Assembly: GCA_964219345.1 (NCBI GenBank)
Contig: CAXPPN010000016.1
Coordinates: 20,877-84,876 of the forward strand
Reading direction: 5' to 3'
Origin: UBA3537 sp964219345
Lineage (GTDB): Bacteria; Bacteroidota; Bacteroidia; Flavobacteriales; Flavobacteriaceae
DNA length: 64,000 nt
Positions 17,340 through 26,073 of the stretch are shown here, piece by piece (within the stretch, counting starts at the first letter, position 1; each line of letters starts with the position of its first letter). The position numbers were made by a program, and so were the translations under genes. Under the pieces are notes generated by a model, which ran no database searches, was not told the origin of the DNA, and saw only the letters and a list, made by a program, of their open reading frames with translations.

Positions 17340-18875
17340 ATGCAACACGATAAGGTACTCATTCTCGATTTTGGATCTCAATATACACAGCTCATTGCGC
17401 GTCGCGTTAGAGAGTTAAATATTTATTGTGAAATTCATCCCTATAACAAAATTCCAACCTCATTAGACGACTATAAAGCGGTGGTGCTTTCGGGCAGTCC
17501 ACAGTCAGTTCGTGGCGATGATGCACTGCATCCCGATTTGTCGGAAATTCGAAACATAAAACCGTTGTTGGCGGTCTGTTATGGCGCACAATATTTGGCA
17601 CATTTTTCTGGTGGCAATGTTGCACCTTCAAACACAAGAGAGTATGGGCGCGCCAATTTGTCTTATATCAAAACAAATGACTCTTTTTTTGAAGGGATTT
17701 CTGAGGGCAGTCAAGTTTGGATGAGTCATAGCGATACTATAAAAACCTTACCAACCAACGGTGTATTATTGGCTAGTACCCATGATGTTGAAAATGCGGC
17801 CTATAAAATTGAAGGTGAGACAACCTACGCTATTCAATTTCACCCAGAGGTGTATCATTCAACTGATGGTAAAACATTACTTAAGAATTTTTTGGTTGAT
17901 ATAGCAGGTTTACAACAAGATTGGACGCCAGATTCATTTGTCGAAGAAACAGTTGCTGATTTAAAATCACAGCTACAAAATGACAAAGTTGTTTTAGGGC
18001 TTTCTGGCGGTGTAGATTCAACGGTTGCAGCCATTTTGCTAAACAAAGCTATTGGGAAAAACTTGTATTGTATTTTTGTTAATAATGGCTTGTTACGTAA
18101 AGATGAATTTAGTAGTGTATTAAATCAATACGAAGGTATGGGGCTAAATGTTAAGGGTGTAGATGCTTCGGCACGTTTTTTGGATGCTTTGGCAGGAATA
18201 GATGATCCAGAACAAAAACGTAAAGCCATTGGACGTGTTTTTATTGAGGTTTTTGATGATGAAGCTCACTTGATTAATGATGTTAAATGGCTGGCGCAAG
18301 GAACGATTTATCCAGATGTCATTGAAAGTGTTTCGGCGACTGGTGGTCCAAGTGCTACAATAAAAAGTCATCACAACGTAGGAGGATTACCAGATTTTAT
18401 GAAATTGAAAGTTGTTGAGCCATTAAAAGCATTATTTAAAGACGAAGTTCGCCGTGTGGGGGCTTCAATGGGTATTGATGCACAATTGCTTGGTCGTCAT
18501 CCTTTCCCTGGTCCAGGTTTGGCCATTCGAATTTTGGGCGATATTACTGCCGAAAAAGTACGCATTTTACAAGAAGTTGATGCAATTTTCATCAACGGAT
18601 TGCGTGAATGGGATTTGTATGACAAAGTATGGCAAGCAGGTGCTATGTTATTGCCTGTCAATAGTGTAGGCGTTATGGGTGATGAACGTACTTATGAAAA
18701 ATGTGTTGCTCTTAGAGCTGTTGAAAGTACAGACGGTATGACTGCAGATTGGGTGAACTTGCCCTATGAATTTTTACAAAAAATATCCAATGACATCATC
18801 AATAAAGTAAAAGGGGTGAATCGTGTGGTTTATGACATCAGTTCTAAACCTCCAGCAACCATTGAATGGGAATAA
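17340..18875 (+). CDS. guaA: GMP synthase (glutamine-hydrolysing)
   Basis: A 511-residue enzyme that converts XMP to GMP with ATP and glutamine. The class I amidotransferase domain carries C80 in AVCYGAQYLAHF and the His-Glu pair in QFHPEVYHS. The ATP-pyrophosphatase domain has the PP-loop LGLSGGVDSTVAA, and the C-terminal dimerisation domain has GRHPFPGPGLAIR and ends KPPATIEWE, the standard GuaA terminus. I chose the ATG at 17340 rather than the in-frame TTG two codons earlier, because homologues start just before VLILDFGSQYTQL and the TTG overlaps the -7 box. Confidence 0.97.
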   Translation: MQHDKVLILDFGSQYTQLIARRVRELNIYCEIHPYNKIPTSLDDYKAVVLSGSPQSVRGDDALHPDLSEIRNIKPLLAVCYGAQYLAHFSGGNVAPSNTREYGRANLSYIKTNDSFFEGISEGSQVWMSHSDTIKTLPTNGVLLASTHDVENAAYKIEGETTYAIQFHPEVYHSTDGKTLLKNFLVDIAGLQQDWTPDSFVEETVADLKSQLQNDKVVLGLSGGVDSTVAAILLNKAIGKNLYCIFVNNGLLRKDEFSSVLNQYEGMGLNVKGVDASARFLDALAGIDDPEQKRKAIGRVFIEVFDDEAHLINDVKWLAQGTIYPDVIESVSATGGPSATIKSHHNVGGLPDFMKLKVVEPLKALFKDEVRRVGASMGIDAQLLGRHPFPGPGLAIRILGDITAEKVRILQEVDAIFINGLREWDLYDKVWQAGAMLLPVNSVGVMGDERTYEKCVALRAVESTDGMTADWVNLPYEFLQKISNDIINKVKGVNRVVYDISSKPPATIEWE

Positions 18876-18935
18876 GATTTGGATTTCTAAAAACTGCGCT
18901 GTAGTTTTAAGAGTTATTTGCACCAAAACAACAAC

Positions 18936-20879
18936 ATGAATAGATTTTTTTTAAATATTTTTTTCTTTCTTTTTTTCGGAATTATTTCTGCACAAACTTT
19001 ACGTACTCACACTGTTGATGCCCAAGACACTCTAGAAACAATAGCCCAACGTTATGGCGTAATTCCAGAAGATATTTTAGCACTAAACCCCGATGCTAAG
19101 AATCAGCTTCCAGTTGGAAGTGTTCTTGTTATTCCAAATCCAATTGAAAAAAAAGCGAATGAAACTACGGAAGTTAAAGAATTAGTTTCATATAGAGTAT
19201 ATCGCGTTAAGCGAAAAGAAACACTCTATAGTATTGCTAAAAAATTTGATTTAACAATTGAAGAAATAAAAAAGCACAACCAACAGCTTTATGATGCTCC
19301 TTTGCAATTTAAAGACAAAATTTATATTCCAAAATATAAAACAAAAAGAGTTGCAATTGTTCCACAGGCGGTAAAAACATACAAAGTTTTGCCTAAAGAA
19401 GGGAAGTGGCGTGTGGCCTATAAATTTGGTATTTCTGTTCAAGAACTTGAAGCTCTGAATCCTAGTCTTGGAGATGTGTTACAAGAAGGGCAATTATTGA
19501 ATGTGCCAAATATAGAATCAGGTGAGGAAAAAATTGTTTCAGATACACGTTTTGGTTTTTATGAGGTACTACCAAAAGAAGGATTTTATCGATTATATAA
19601 AAAATTAGGAATACGTCAAGACAGCTTGGAACTCTTAAATCCAGGGCTAGCAGAAACAGGCTTAAAAGCGGGAATGGTATTGAAAGTTCCAGCAGAACAT
19701 ATTAAAGATATCGATTTGACTGCTCTTGAGGTTACTCATTTAGCGGATCAGTTGCAGTATTTTAGTCCAAAATCAGTGGCATTAATGCTCCCATTTAAAG
19801 CCAATTTGGTTGATTTTGATTCCATTAAATCGGCAAAACAACAAATTCAAAGAGATGGTTATATTCGTATCTCTACAGAATTTTATGCGGGTGTAGAAAT
19901 GGCGCTAGACTCTGCAAAACGATTAGGAATTTCTACAACTTTGGCAGTATATGATACTGAAGCAAGCCCACAAACAACAGCTCAATTGTTGCAAACACAC
20001 AATTTTTCAAAACACGATGTTGTATTAGGTCCTTTAACCTCAAATAATATAACTCTGGTGGCGCAAAATTTACAACAAACTACTACTGCGTTAGTATCAC
20101 CTTTTGTGAAGTTGGATAAAAATTATCCTAATCTTATTCAGACCATTCCAAATGATGAATGGCTAGCAGAAAAGCTATTAAATTATGTTAAAAAAGATAC
20201 TATCCCTCATCAAACCTTAATCATTTACGATTCAAAGTCTACGAATCGCGTACAGCAAATTCGTAGGGCCTTTCCAGATGCTAAAATGCTGTCCTCAGAG
20301 CGTAATAAAGAGGGTGAAGAACAATATTATGTTGAATTTGAAACGGTACAAAAAGCATTACAACCAGGGAAAACCTTAGTGTTTTTGGAGACCAACAACG
20401 AGAGTTTTGCGTCCAATGTGTCTAGTATGCTCAATGGTTTGAATGGAATTACATTACAAAAAGATGAACAAGACGAAGATATCGAAATAGAAGTCGAACG
20501 TGAATTGATTTTAATGACAACCAATCGAAACAATGCCTTTATGGGCAATAATATTTCCAATACCGATTTGTCCAATTTGAATTTTCAATTTCCATCAGTT
20601 CATTTCTATAAAGAAGATTTAAACTCTTTTACTAAGATGTACAAACAAAGATTTGGAACATACCCAACACGTTATGCTACTCGAGGTTTTGATTTGACTC
20701 TAGATATCCTATTACGATTAGCGGCTTTTGATTCTGTTTTTGAACAATTAACAGAGACTCAAACAAATTATTTGGAAAACAAATTTAAGTACATACAAAA
20801 TGAAGAGGGCGGATATGTTAATACCTCTGCATATATCTTAAAATATGAAGATTTGTTTATCCTAAAAGTTCAGGATTGA
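18936..20879 (+). CDS. Exported LysM-repeat protein fused to a periplasmic-binding-type domain
   Basis: A 647-residue exported protein starting MNRFFLNIFFFLFFGIISAQ, a clear signal peptide; an in-frame TTG six codons upstream is ignored. The first half has about four LysM-type repeats (for example DTLETIAQRYGVIPEDILALN and ETLYSIAKKFDLTIEEIKKHN), which bind peptidoglycan. From about residue 275 a type 1 periplasmic binding-protein fold follows (SVALMLPFKANL, VALVSPFVKLD-like strands, ATRGFDLTLDILLRL), as in ligand-binding receptors. This fusion is common in Flavobacteriia, without a known function. Its stop directly abuts the converging thioredoxin-like gene. Confidence 0.85.
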   Translation: MNRFFLNIFFFLFFGIISAQTLRTHTVDAQDTLETIAQRYGVIPEDILALNPDAKNQLPVGSVLVIPNPIEKKANETTEVKELVSYRVYRVKRKETLYSIAKKFDLTIEEIKKHNQQLYDAPLQFKDKIYIPKYKTKRVAIVPQAVKTYKVLPKEGKWRVAYKFGISVQELEALNPSLGDVLQEGQLLNVPNIESGEEKIVSDTRFGFYEVLPKEGFYRLYKKLGIRQDSLELLNPGLAETGLKAGMVLKVPAEHIKDIDLTALEVTHLADQLQYFSPKSVALMLPFKANLVDFDSIKSAKQQIQRDGYIRISTEFYAGVEMALDSAKRLGISTTLAVYDTEASPQTTAQLLQTHNFSKHDVVLGPLTSNNITLVAQNLQQTTTALVSPFVKLDKNYPNLIQTIPNDEWLAEKLLNYVKKDTIPHQTLIIYDSKSTNRVQQIRRAFPDAKMLSSERNKEGEEQYYVEFETVQKALQPGKTLVFLETNNESFASNVSSMLNGLNGITLQKDEQDEDIEIEVERELILMTTNRNNAFMGNNISNTDLSNLNFQFPSVHFYKEDLNSFTKMYKQRFGTYPTRYATRGFDLTLDILLRLAAFDSVFEQLTETQTNYLENKFKYIQNEEGGYVNTSAYILKYEDLFILKVQD

Positions 20880-21434
20880 TTATTTCCACTTAATGTTACA
20901 CCCAATACTTGGTTTTTGAGGCCATGTGTTTACTTTTTTCAGCAATAAACAATCCATTGCATTTTTTAAGTCCTTAGCATTTACAGAAATCCCATTTCCA
21001 GGTCTAGAATCGTCCATTTGACCTCTGTATACGAGTTTTAAACTTTCATCAAAAAGAAAAAAATCTGGTGTACAGGCTGCATCATATGCTTTTGCAATTT
21101 CTTGTGTTTCGTCATACAAATAGGGGAAGGAGTAGTTTAGTTCAATTGCATTTTTTTTCATTTCATCTGGACCATCTTGAGGATAATTAATGATATCATT
21201 ACTCGAAATGGCAACACAATTAATCCCAAACTTCTGATAACTATTTGCCAGTTCTACTAGCGTTTTATTGACATGAATAACAAAAGGACAGTGGTTACAA
21301 ATGAACATTACAATTGTTCCAGAAGTACCTTTAAGCTGTTCTAAAGTTTTAAAATCTCCTGAAATGGTATCAAATAAACTAAATTGAGGCGCATTTGTCC
21401 CAAGCGGCAACATATTGGAGGGTGTTCTAGCCAT
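20880..21434 (-). CDS. Thioredoxin-like (redoxin family) protein
   Basis: A 184-residue cytosolic thioredoxin-fold protein without a signal peptide. The redox motif is C46-N-H-C49-P, following the strand TIVMFICNHCP, in the AhpC/TSA-redoxin style with GTNAPQFSLFDT at the start. AISSNDIINYPQDGPDEM and CTPDFFLFDESLKLVYRGQMDD are typical of the PRXL/thioredoxin-family proteins often found in Bacteroidota and cyanobacteria. It probably reduces a thiol or peroxide substrate, but the target is unknown. It shares no spacer with the LysM gene on the opposite strand. Confidence 0.87.
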   Translation of the reverse strand: MARTPSNMLPLGTNAPQFSLFDTISGDFKTLEQLKGTSGTIVMFICNHCPFVIHVNKTLVELANSYQKFGINCVAISSNDIINYPQDGPDEMKKNAIELNYSFPYLYDETQEIAKAYDAACTPDFFLFDESLKLVYRGQMDDSRPGNGISVNAKDLKNAMDCLLLKKVNTWPQKPSIGCNIKWK

Positions 21435-21478
21435 AATGTTCTTAAATTTTTATCTTTACGCCATAAAGTTACGTATAA

Positions 21479-21811
21479 ATGAGTGAAGTTTTATTTGAAG
21501 ATTTTCAAAAGTTAGATTTGCGTGTAGGCACCATTATTGAGGTCAATGATTTTCCAAAGGCTCAAAAACCCGCCTACCAACTTACCATAGATTTTGGCCC
21601 TTTGGGAATAAAAAAATCATCGGCTCAAATTACAGAACTTTACACAAAAGACGATTTACTTCAAAGACAAATTGTGGCTAATGTTAACTTTGATGACAAA
21701 CAGATTGCCAATTTTAATAGTCAGTGTTTGGTTATTGGAGGAGTTGATAAAACCTCTGTGGTTTTGCTTGAACCTAATCAAAAAATTCCAAACGGATCTA
21801 CAGTTCAATAA
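21479..21811 (+). CDS. csaA: tRNA-binding domain protein CsaA
   Basis: A 110-residue protein made of a single OB-fold tRNA-binding domain (FQKLDLRVGTIIEVNDFPKA, then the conserved KKSSAQITELY, QIVANVNF and CLVIGG). Length and sequence fit CsaA, a dimeric protein described as an export-related chaperone that also binds tRNA. It lies divergently from the thioredoxin-like gene (44 nt between starts) and is followed by a strong bidirectional terminator. Confidence 0.92.
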   Translation: MSEVLFEDFQKLDLRVGTIIEVNDFPKAQKPAYQLTIDFGPLGIKKSSAQITELYTKDDLLQRQIVANVNFDDKQIANFNSQCLVIGGVDKTSVVLLEPNQKIPNGSTVQ

Positions 21812-21821
21812 GAAATGGAAT

Positions 21822-21857
21822 AAAAAAAACCGCTCCTAAAGAGCGGCTTTTATTTTT
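21822..21857. terminator. Bidirectional intrinsic terminator
   Basis: CCGCTC (21830-21835) pairs with GAGCGG (21841-21846) around CTAAA, flanked by A and T runs on both sides. It lies between the converging csaA and PUR-alpha genes. Confidence 0.88.
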
Positions 21858-21870
21858 TTAATTTACCATT

Positions 21871-22230
21871 TTAAATATCATCAAAATCTAAATCTGTAAA
21901 TTGGCCTTCAGAGCCGTTGTTTGATTCTTGATTTTCGCTATTTGTGGTAACTTGTTCTGGGTTGTAGTCGCTAATGATTTCTTCACCTTTTTCACCAATA
22001 ATAAAGTTTGTAGCTTCATCTAAAATAGATTTAAATTCATTAAAATCTTCTTTATACAAATAAATTTTATGTTTTTTGAAATGGAATGAACCATCGTCAT
22101 TTGTAAATTTTTTACTCTCCGTTATGGTAAGGTAATAGTCTCCAGCTTTGGTAGCTTTGACATCAAAAAAATAGGTTCTTCGTCCTGCACGAAGTGCCTT
22201 AGAAAAAATGTCTTGTTCTCTCTCGGTCAT
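21871..22230 (-). CDS. PUR-alpha-like DNA/RNA-binding protein (DUF3276)
   Basis: A 119-residue protein. The core (MTEREQDIFSKALRAGRRTYFFDVK, ending near GEKGEEII) is the DUF3276 family, a bacterial relative of eukaryotic PUR-alpha; the spirochaete homologue binds DNA and RNA. One PUR repeat spans about residues 8-85 (YYLTITESKKF, then HKIYLYKEDFNEF). The last 35 residues are acidic and Asn/Glu-rich (EGQFTDLDFDDI) and probably disordered. It is likely a small nucleic-acid-binding regulator in the cytosol. The ABC exporter gene lies upstream on the same strand with a gap of about 107 nt. Confidence 0.87.
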   Translation of the reverse strand: MTEREQDIFSKALRAGRRTYFFDVKATKAGDYYLTITESKKFTNDDGSFHFKKHKIYLYKEDFNEFKSILDEATNFIIGEKGEEIISDYNPEQVTTNSENQESNNGSEGQFTDLDFDDI

Positions 22231-22337
22231 AGTTAGAATTTTATTTTGCTATAATTATAGTTAAACCAAAAGTCTAAAAAAATAATGAAGTCGCCAACTT
22301 TTTTAAATTATAATTTTCTTGAATTTTTTATTTAAAT

Positions 22338-24092
22338 TTAAGATGAAAATTCTTGAAGTTGTTTTTTGTACAAAGTTTTGTAATACCCATTTTTTCTAAC
22401 CAATTGATTATGTGTACCTTCTTGGATAATTTGCCCATCTTCAAGCACAATAATATGGTCGGCATTTTTTACAGAAGAAATTCGATGACTTACAATAACA
22501 GTTGTTGTATTTTTTGAAATTCTTTCAATAGTATTCAAAATTTGTTCTTCAGTTTCGGTATCAACAGCAGAAAGACAATCGTCTAAAAGTAATATTTGTG
22601 GAGATTTTATAAATGCACGAGCAATAGAAACGCGTTGTTTTTGCCCCCCAGAAAGTGTAATACCTCGTTCCCCTAAGATAGTGTCATAGCCTTTGGAAAA
22701 ATTGATAATATTATCATGAACTACAGCATCTTTTGCCGCTTGAATGACCTCCTGATTTGTGGCATTATTTTTTCCAAATTTTATATTATTGTTAAGTGTA
22801 TCCGAAAATAAAAAAGGATCTTGAGGGACATAGCCAATACTATCACGTAAGCAATGAAGATTTACATTTTTAATTGAAATATCATCAATTTTGATATCCC
22901 CTTTTGTAGTGTTGTACATTCTTCCAATGAGCTCTAGAATAGTAGTTTTGCCGCTTCCTGTTTTTCCAATAACTGCAAGGGTTTTTCCTTGTTCAATAGT
23001 AAAACTTATGCCTTTAAGTGCTTCAATATTAGTGTCTTTATATGTGAAATGAACATTCTTAAATTCAATTTTTCCTTTGATAATACTTGGTTGTTTTTCG
23101 GTATTGAATACGCTTGGTTTTTGTTTCAAAAACGCATTGATTCGTTTTTGAGAAGCTTCTGCTTGCTGTACCAAAGAGGTTACCCACCCCACAGAAGCTA
23201 CTGGCCATGTAAGCATATTCACATAAATAATAAACTCTGCTATCGTTCCAAGTTCGGCAATTTCCCCATTGATGTACTGTTGCCCACCAATGTATATTAC
23301 TAGTAAATTGCTTGTACCAATTAGCAGTAACATCAATGGAAAAAAGAAGGCTTGTGTCTTGGTTAAATTTAAACGCTTTTTTCTTTGATCATTTGATAAA
23401 TCTGTGAAATTCTCTTCTATTTCATCTTCTAATGCATAGGCTTTTGCAACGGTTATACCACTAAAAATTTCTTGAGTAGCTGAAGTGAGTGTTGAAAGTT
23501 GTTCTTGAACAATAGTACTGCGTTTGTGTATAAACTTGCTTAAAAAATAAATCGATACAGATAATATAGGAAGAGGTATAATAGTATATAGCGTAAGACT
23601 TGGAGCTTTACTATACATATACGCGAGTGCTACAATAAACAGCGTCACCATATTTATGGTATACATCAAAGCGGGGCCAACATACATTCGGACTTTTCCA
23701 ACATCTTCAGAAATTCTATTGATAAGATCGCCGGTTCTGTTTTGTTTGTAAAAAGGAAGACAAAGTCTTTGGTAGTGTGCGTATATTTCATTTTTTAAAT
23801 CAAATTCTATGTATCTAGAAACGTTAATTAGAGTTTGACGCATCAAAAAAGTAAACACTCCAGTTGCAATTGCAGCACCTACAATAAAAAGAATTTTAAG
23901 TCCAATAGCCGACTTAAAACTGGCGTCATCAATGGGGTTTGAAATTTGACTGGCTACAAGAGTAATCACATCACCAATAAGTCGAGGAGTAAATAATGAA
24001 AAAATCTTAGCACAAGCCACAATGACCACTCCAAGGATGACCCTGTATTTGTATTTGATAAAATATTTATTGAGGTAACGGAGTTCTTTCAT
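22338..24092 (-). CDS. ABC exporter (fused permease and ATPase)
   Basis: A 584-residue type I half-exporter of the inner membrane. Six membrane segments occupy about 1-300. The ATPase domain has Walker A GKTGSGKTTIL, the signature LSGGQKQRVSIARA, Walker B LLLDDCLSAVD and the switch His in VIVSHRISS. The residue after the Walker B Asp is Asp rather than the usual catalytic Glu, as in the degenerate half of heterodimeric exporters such as BmrC. The substrate is unknown (drugs, lipids or peptides). I take the ATG at 24092; an in-frame TTG lies three codons upstream. No partner half-transporter is adjacent. Confidence 0.93.
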   Translation of the reverse strand: MKELRYLNKYFIKYKYRVILGVVIVACAKIFSLFTPRLIGDVITLVASQISNPIDDASFKSAIGLKILFIVGAAIATGVFTFLMRQTLINVSRYIEFDLKNEIYAHYQRLCLPFYKQNRTGDLINRISEDVGKVRMYVGPALMYTINMVTLFIVALAYMYSKAPSLTLYTIIPLPILSVSIYFLSKFIHKRSTIVQEQLSTLTSATQEIFSGITVAKAYALEDEIEENFTDLSNDQRKKRLNLTKTQAFFFPLMLLLIGTSNLLVIYIGGQQYINGEIAELGTIAEFIIYVNMLTWPVASVGWVTSLVQQAEASQKRINAFLKQKPSVFNTEKQPSIIKGKIEFKNVHFTYKDTNIEALKGISFTIEQGKTLAVIGKTGSGKTTILELIGRMYNTTKGDIKIDDISIKNVNLHCLRDSIGYVPQDPFLFSDTLNNNIKFGKNNATNQEVIQAAKDAVVHDNIINFSKGYDTILGERGITLSGGQKQRVSIARAFIKSPQILLLDDCLSAVDTETEEQILNTIERISKNTTTVIVSHRISSVKNADHIIVLEDGQIIQEGTHNQLVRKNGYYKTLYKKQLQEFSS

Positions 24093-24181
24093 AATTGACA
24101 ACTCTGCAAAGATACTTTTTAGATTTTAGAAGATATCTTATAAAAAAACTAAATTTCAATTTTTTAAGACCAAAATAACAT

Positions 24182-24189
24182 TATTTTTG
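24182..24189 (+). promoter_or_regulatory. Candidate -7 element of nusB
   Basis: TATTTTTG, followed by CAAGG, matches TAnnTTTG and leaves a leader of about 55 nt to the nusB ATG. The -33 TTG is not obvious. Confidence 0.4.
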
Positions 24190-24248
24190 CAAGGCAAATG
24201 CATTTTATTTGTACCACAAAAATTAATTTAGTTTAAGTTCTTTAAATC

Positions 24249-25187
24249 ATGTTAAATAGAAGACATATTCGTGCCAAAGTAATGCAAGTTCTTTATGCGC
24301 AAACAAGCAATACCACGGATGGCACTAACTCCTTTGAGTTAAAAGAAAATTTTGAGAATATGTATTCGCTTCATCTTGTTTTACTTTCTCTTTTTATTAA
24401 GCTTCGTCAACGTGCTTTGGATCATCAGCAAAAAGCCAAACAAAAAATTCAACCTACATACGAAGATGCTAACCCAAATATGCGTTTTGTAGAAAACATT
24501 CTTCTGCTAAGATTAGCACAAAGTGAAGCCTTAAAATCTAAATTAGAATTTTATAAAATTGATTTTTGGGAACAAGATGGAGAATATATTGAATTGTTTT
24601 TTCAAGAAATGATACATAGTAATTTGTACAAATTGTACATGAACACTACCACAATATCATTTGAAAAAGATGTAAACTTTGTGGTAGATTTATTTAAACA
24701 AATAATCGTTCCCAACGAAAAGTTATATGATTATTTTGAAGACAAAAATCTAACTTGGATTGATGATTTACCTGTTGTTAATACAGCTTTGGTTAAACTT
24801 TTTAGTAAGTTTAAAAAAACATCACCAGACACCTATTTTACACCTTTATTATTTAGAGACAAGGATGATGAAAAATTTGGGATTTCATTATTAAATAAAA
24901 CCCTTAAAAATGAAGAGAAATTTAACAAAGAAATTATTTCTTATACCAAAAACTGGGACAAAGACCGAATTGCTTCAATTGATTTTGTGCTGCTTCAGAT
25001 GGCTATTTGTGAGATTCAGGAATTTCCAACAATTCCAACAAAAGTAACCATCAACGAATATATAGAGCTTGCCAAAGAATATTCTACCCCAAAAAGTAAT
25101 GTATTTATCAATGGTGTTTTGGATAAAATTGTGCGCGATTATAAAGACAATAAATCCTTAAACAAGAAAGGGCGTGGATTAATGTAA
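24249..25187 (+). CDS. nusB: Transcription antitermination factor NusB (long form)
   Basis: A 312-residue protein, more than twice the length of E. coli NusB. The start MLNRRHIRAKVMQVLYAQ is the NusB first helix, and the last 130 residues form the classic NusB fold (RIASIDFVLLQMAICEIQEF, TKVTINEYIELAKEYSTPKS, FINGVLDKIVRDY). The central part (about 35-170) is a helical, Lys/Glu-rich insertion typical of Bacteroidota NusB. It binds boxA RNA with S10 to prevent termination in rRNA operons. The DUF1573 and yajC genes follow on the same strand. Confidence 0.93.
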   Translation: MLNRRHIRAKVMQVLYAQTSNTTDGTNSFELKENFENMYSLHLVLLSLFIKLRQRALDHQQKAKQKIQPTYEDANPNMRFVENILLLRLAQSEALKSKLEFYKIDFWEQDGEYIELFFQEMIHSNLYKLYMNTTTISFEKDVNFVVDLFKQIIVPNEKLYDYFEDKNLTWIDDLPVVNTALVKLFSKFKKTSPDTYFTPLLFRDKDDEKFGISLLNKTLKNEEKFNKEIISYTKNWDKDRIASIDFVLLQMAICEIQEFPTIPTKVTINEYIELAKEYSTPKSNVFINGVLDKIVRDYKDNKSLNKKGRGLM

Positions 25188-25243
25188 TTTTTGTTAAATT
25201 TATGCCCACAAAGAAATTTTTTATAAATCAATATTATAACCAT

Positions 25244-25720
25244 ATGAAAAAACTGTTTTTATTACTATCAACAATTGCATTTGTTTCATTTACATCTTGT
25301 AAAGAAAAAGCAACAGAAAAAATAAATCAAGAAAATGTAGAGAAAGCAGCAGAGCGCGATGCACAAGCCATTGTTTTTCCCTCTGTAACATTTGATAAAA
25401 CCACACATGATTTTGGAGAGATTATGAACGGCACTCCAGTTGAAACTGTATTTACATATACGAACTCAGGCAAATCGCCACTAGTGGTTACAGATATCAA
25501 AAGTACTTGTGGTTGTACAGTACCTCAGGGTTGGAGTAGAGAACCACTAGCACCAGGGGCTTCGTCTCAATTTACAGTTAAGTTTAATGGAAAAGGAGCC
25601 AACAAAGTTTCTAAGACTATTACTCTTACTACAAATACTGAAAAAGGAAGAGAGCAAGTGCGAATTTCGGCGTTCATCAAGCCAGATCCAAATGCAGCAC
25701 CTGCTGTAAAAAAACAATAA
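25244..25720 (+). CDS. DUF1573 lipoprotein
   Basis: A 158-residue exported protein. The start at 25244 gives MKKLFLLLSTIAFVSFTSC, a lipoprotein signal; an in-frame ATG 14 codons upstream would bury it and is rejected. The mature part has one DUF1573 immunoglobulin-like domain with the family motif TFDKTTHDFGEI and STCGCTVPQGW, the CGC being characteristic. DUF1573 proteins are very common in Bacteroidota envelopes, and their role is not known. The order nusB, DUF1573, yajC is a usual flavobacterial arrangement. Confidence 0.9.
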   Translation: MKKLFLLLSTIAFVSFTSCKEKATEKINQENVEKAAERDAQAIVFPSVTFDKTTHDFGEIMNGTPVETVFTYTNSGKSPLVVTDIKSTCGCTVPQGWSREPLAPGASSQFTVKFNGKGANKVSKTITLTTNTEKGREQVRISAFIKPDPNAAPAVKKQ

Positions 25721-25742
25721 ACTAACACAATAACATTTACCC

Positions 25743-26027
25743 ATGGAAGGTCTTAGTAATTTTATGCCCTTTATTTTAATGTTTGTAATCGTCTATTTTT
25801 TTATGATTGCACCACAAATGAAGCGCGCAAAAAAAGAAAAACAATTTGCAGCTGCACTCAAAAAAGGCGATCGTGTCATTACAAAATCTGGAATGCATGG
25901 TAAAGTTACAGAGCTTAACGACAAAGATGCCTCTTGTATCATTGAAACTCTAGCCGGTAAAATCAAGTTTGACCGTTCTGCAATTTCTATGGAAATGACA
26001 CAAAAGCTCAATGCTTCTAAAAAATAG
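25743..26027 (+). CDS. yajC: Preprotein translocase subunit YajC
   Basis: A 94-residue inner-membrane protein. One membrane helix near the N-terminus (FMPFILMFVIVYFFMI) is followed by APQMKRAKKEKQF and the conserved GDRVITKSGMHGKVTEL block. YajC associates with SecD and SecF to help protein export. It starts 22 nt after the DUF1573 gene and is followed by a strong terminator. Confidence 0.95.
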   Translation: MEGLSNFMPFILMFVIVYFFMIAPQMKRAKKEKQFAAALKKGDRVITKSGMHGKVTELNDKDASCIIETLAGKIKFDRSAISMEMTQKLNASKK

Positions 26028-26044
26028 TTATATTTATTTTTAAT

Positions 26045-26073
26045 AAAAAAGCTGCCATTAGGCAGCTTTTTTT
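26045..26073. terminator. Bidirectional intrinsic terminator
   Basis: AAAAAAGCTGCC (26045-26056) pairs with GGCAGCTTTTTT (26061-26072) around ATTA. It ends yajC transcription and also serves the converging pepT, whose stop overlaps its right edge. Confidence 0.9.

Noticed and set aside
18918..18935. Six-codon upstream extension of the LysM protein from a TTG
   Set aside because: The ATG at 18936 gives a clean signal peptide start.
25202..25243. Upstream ATG of the DUF1573 lipoprotein
   Set aside because: It would put 14 polar and aromatic residues before the lipoprotein signal and prevent normal processing.
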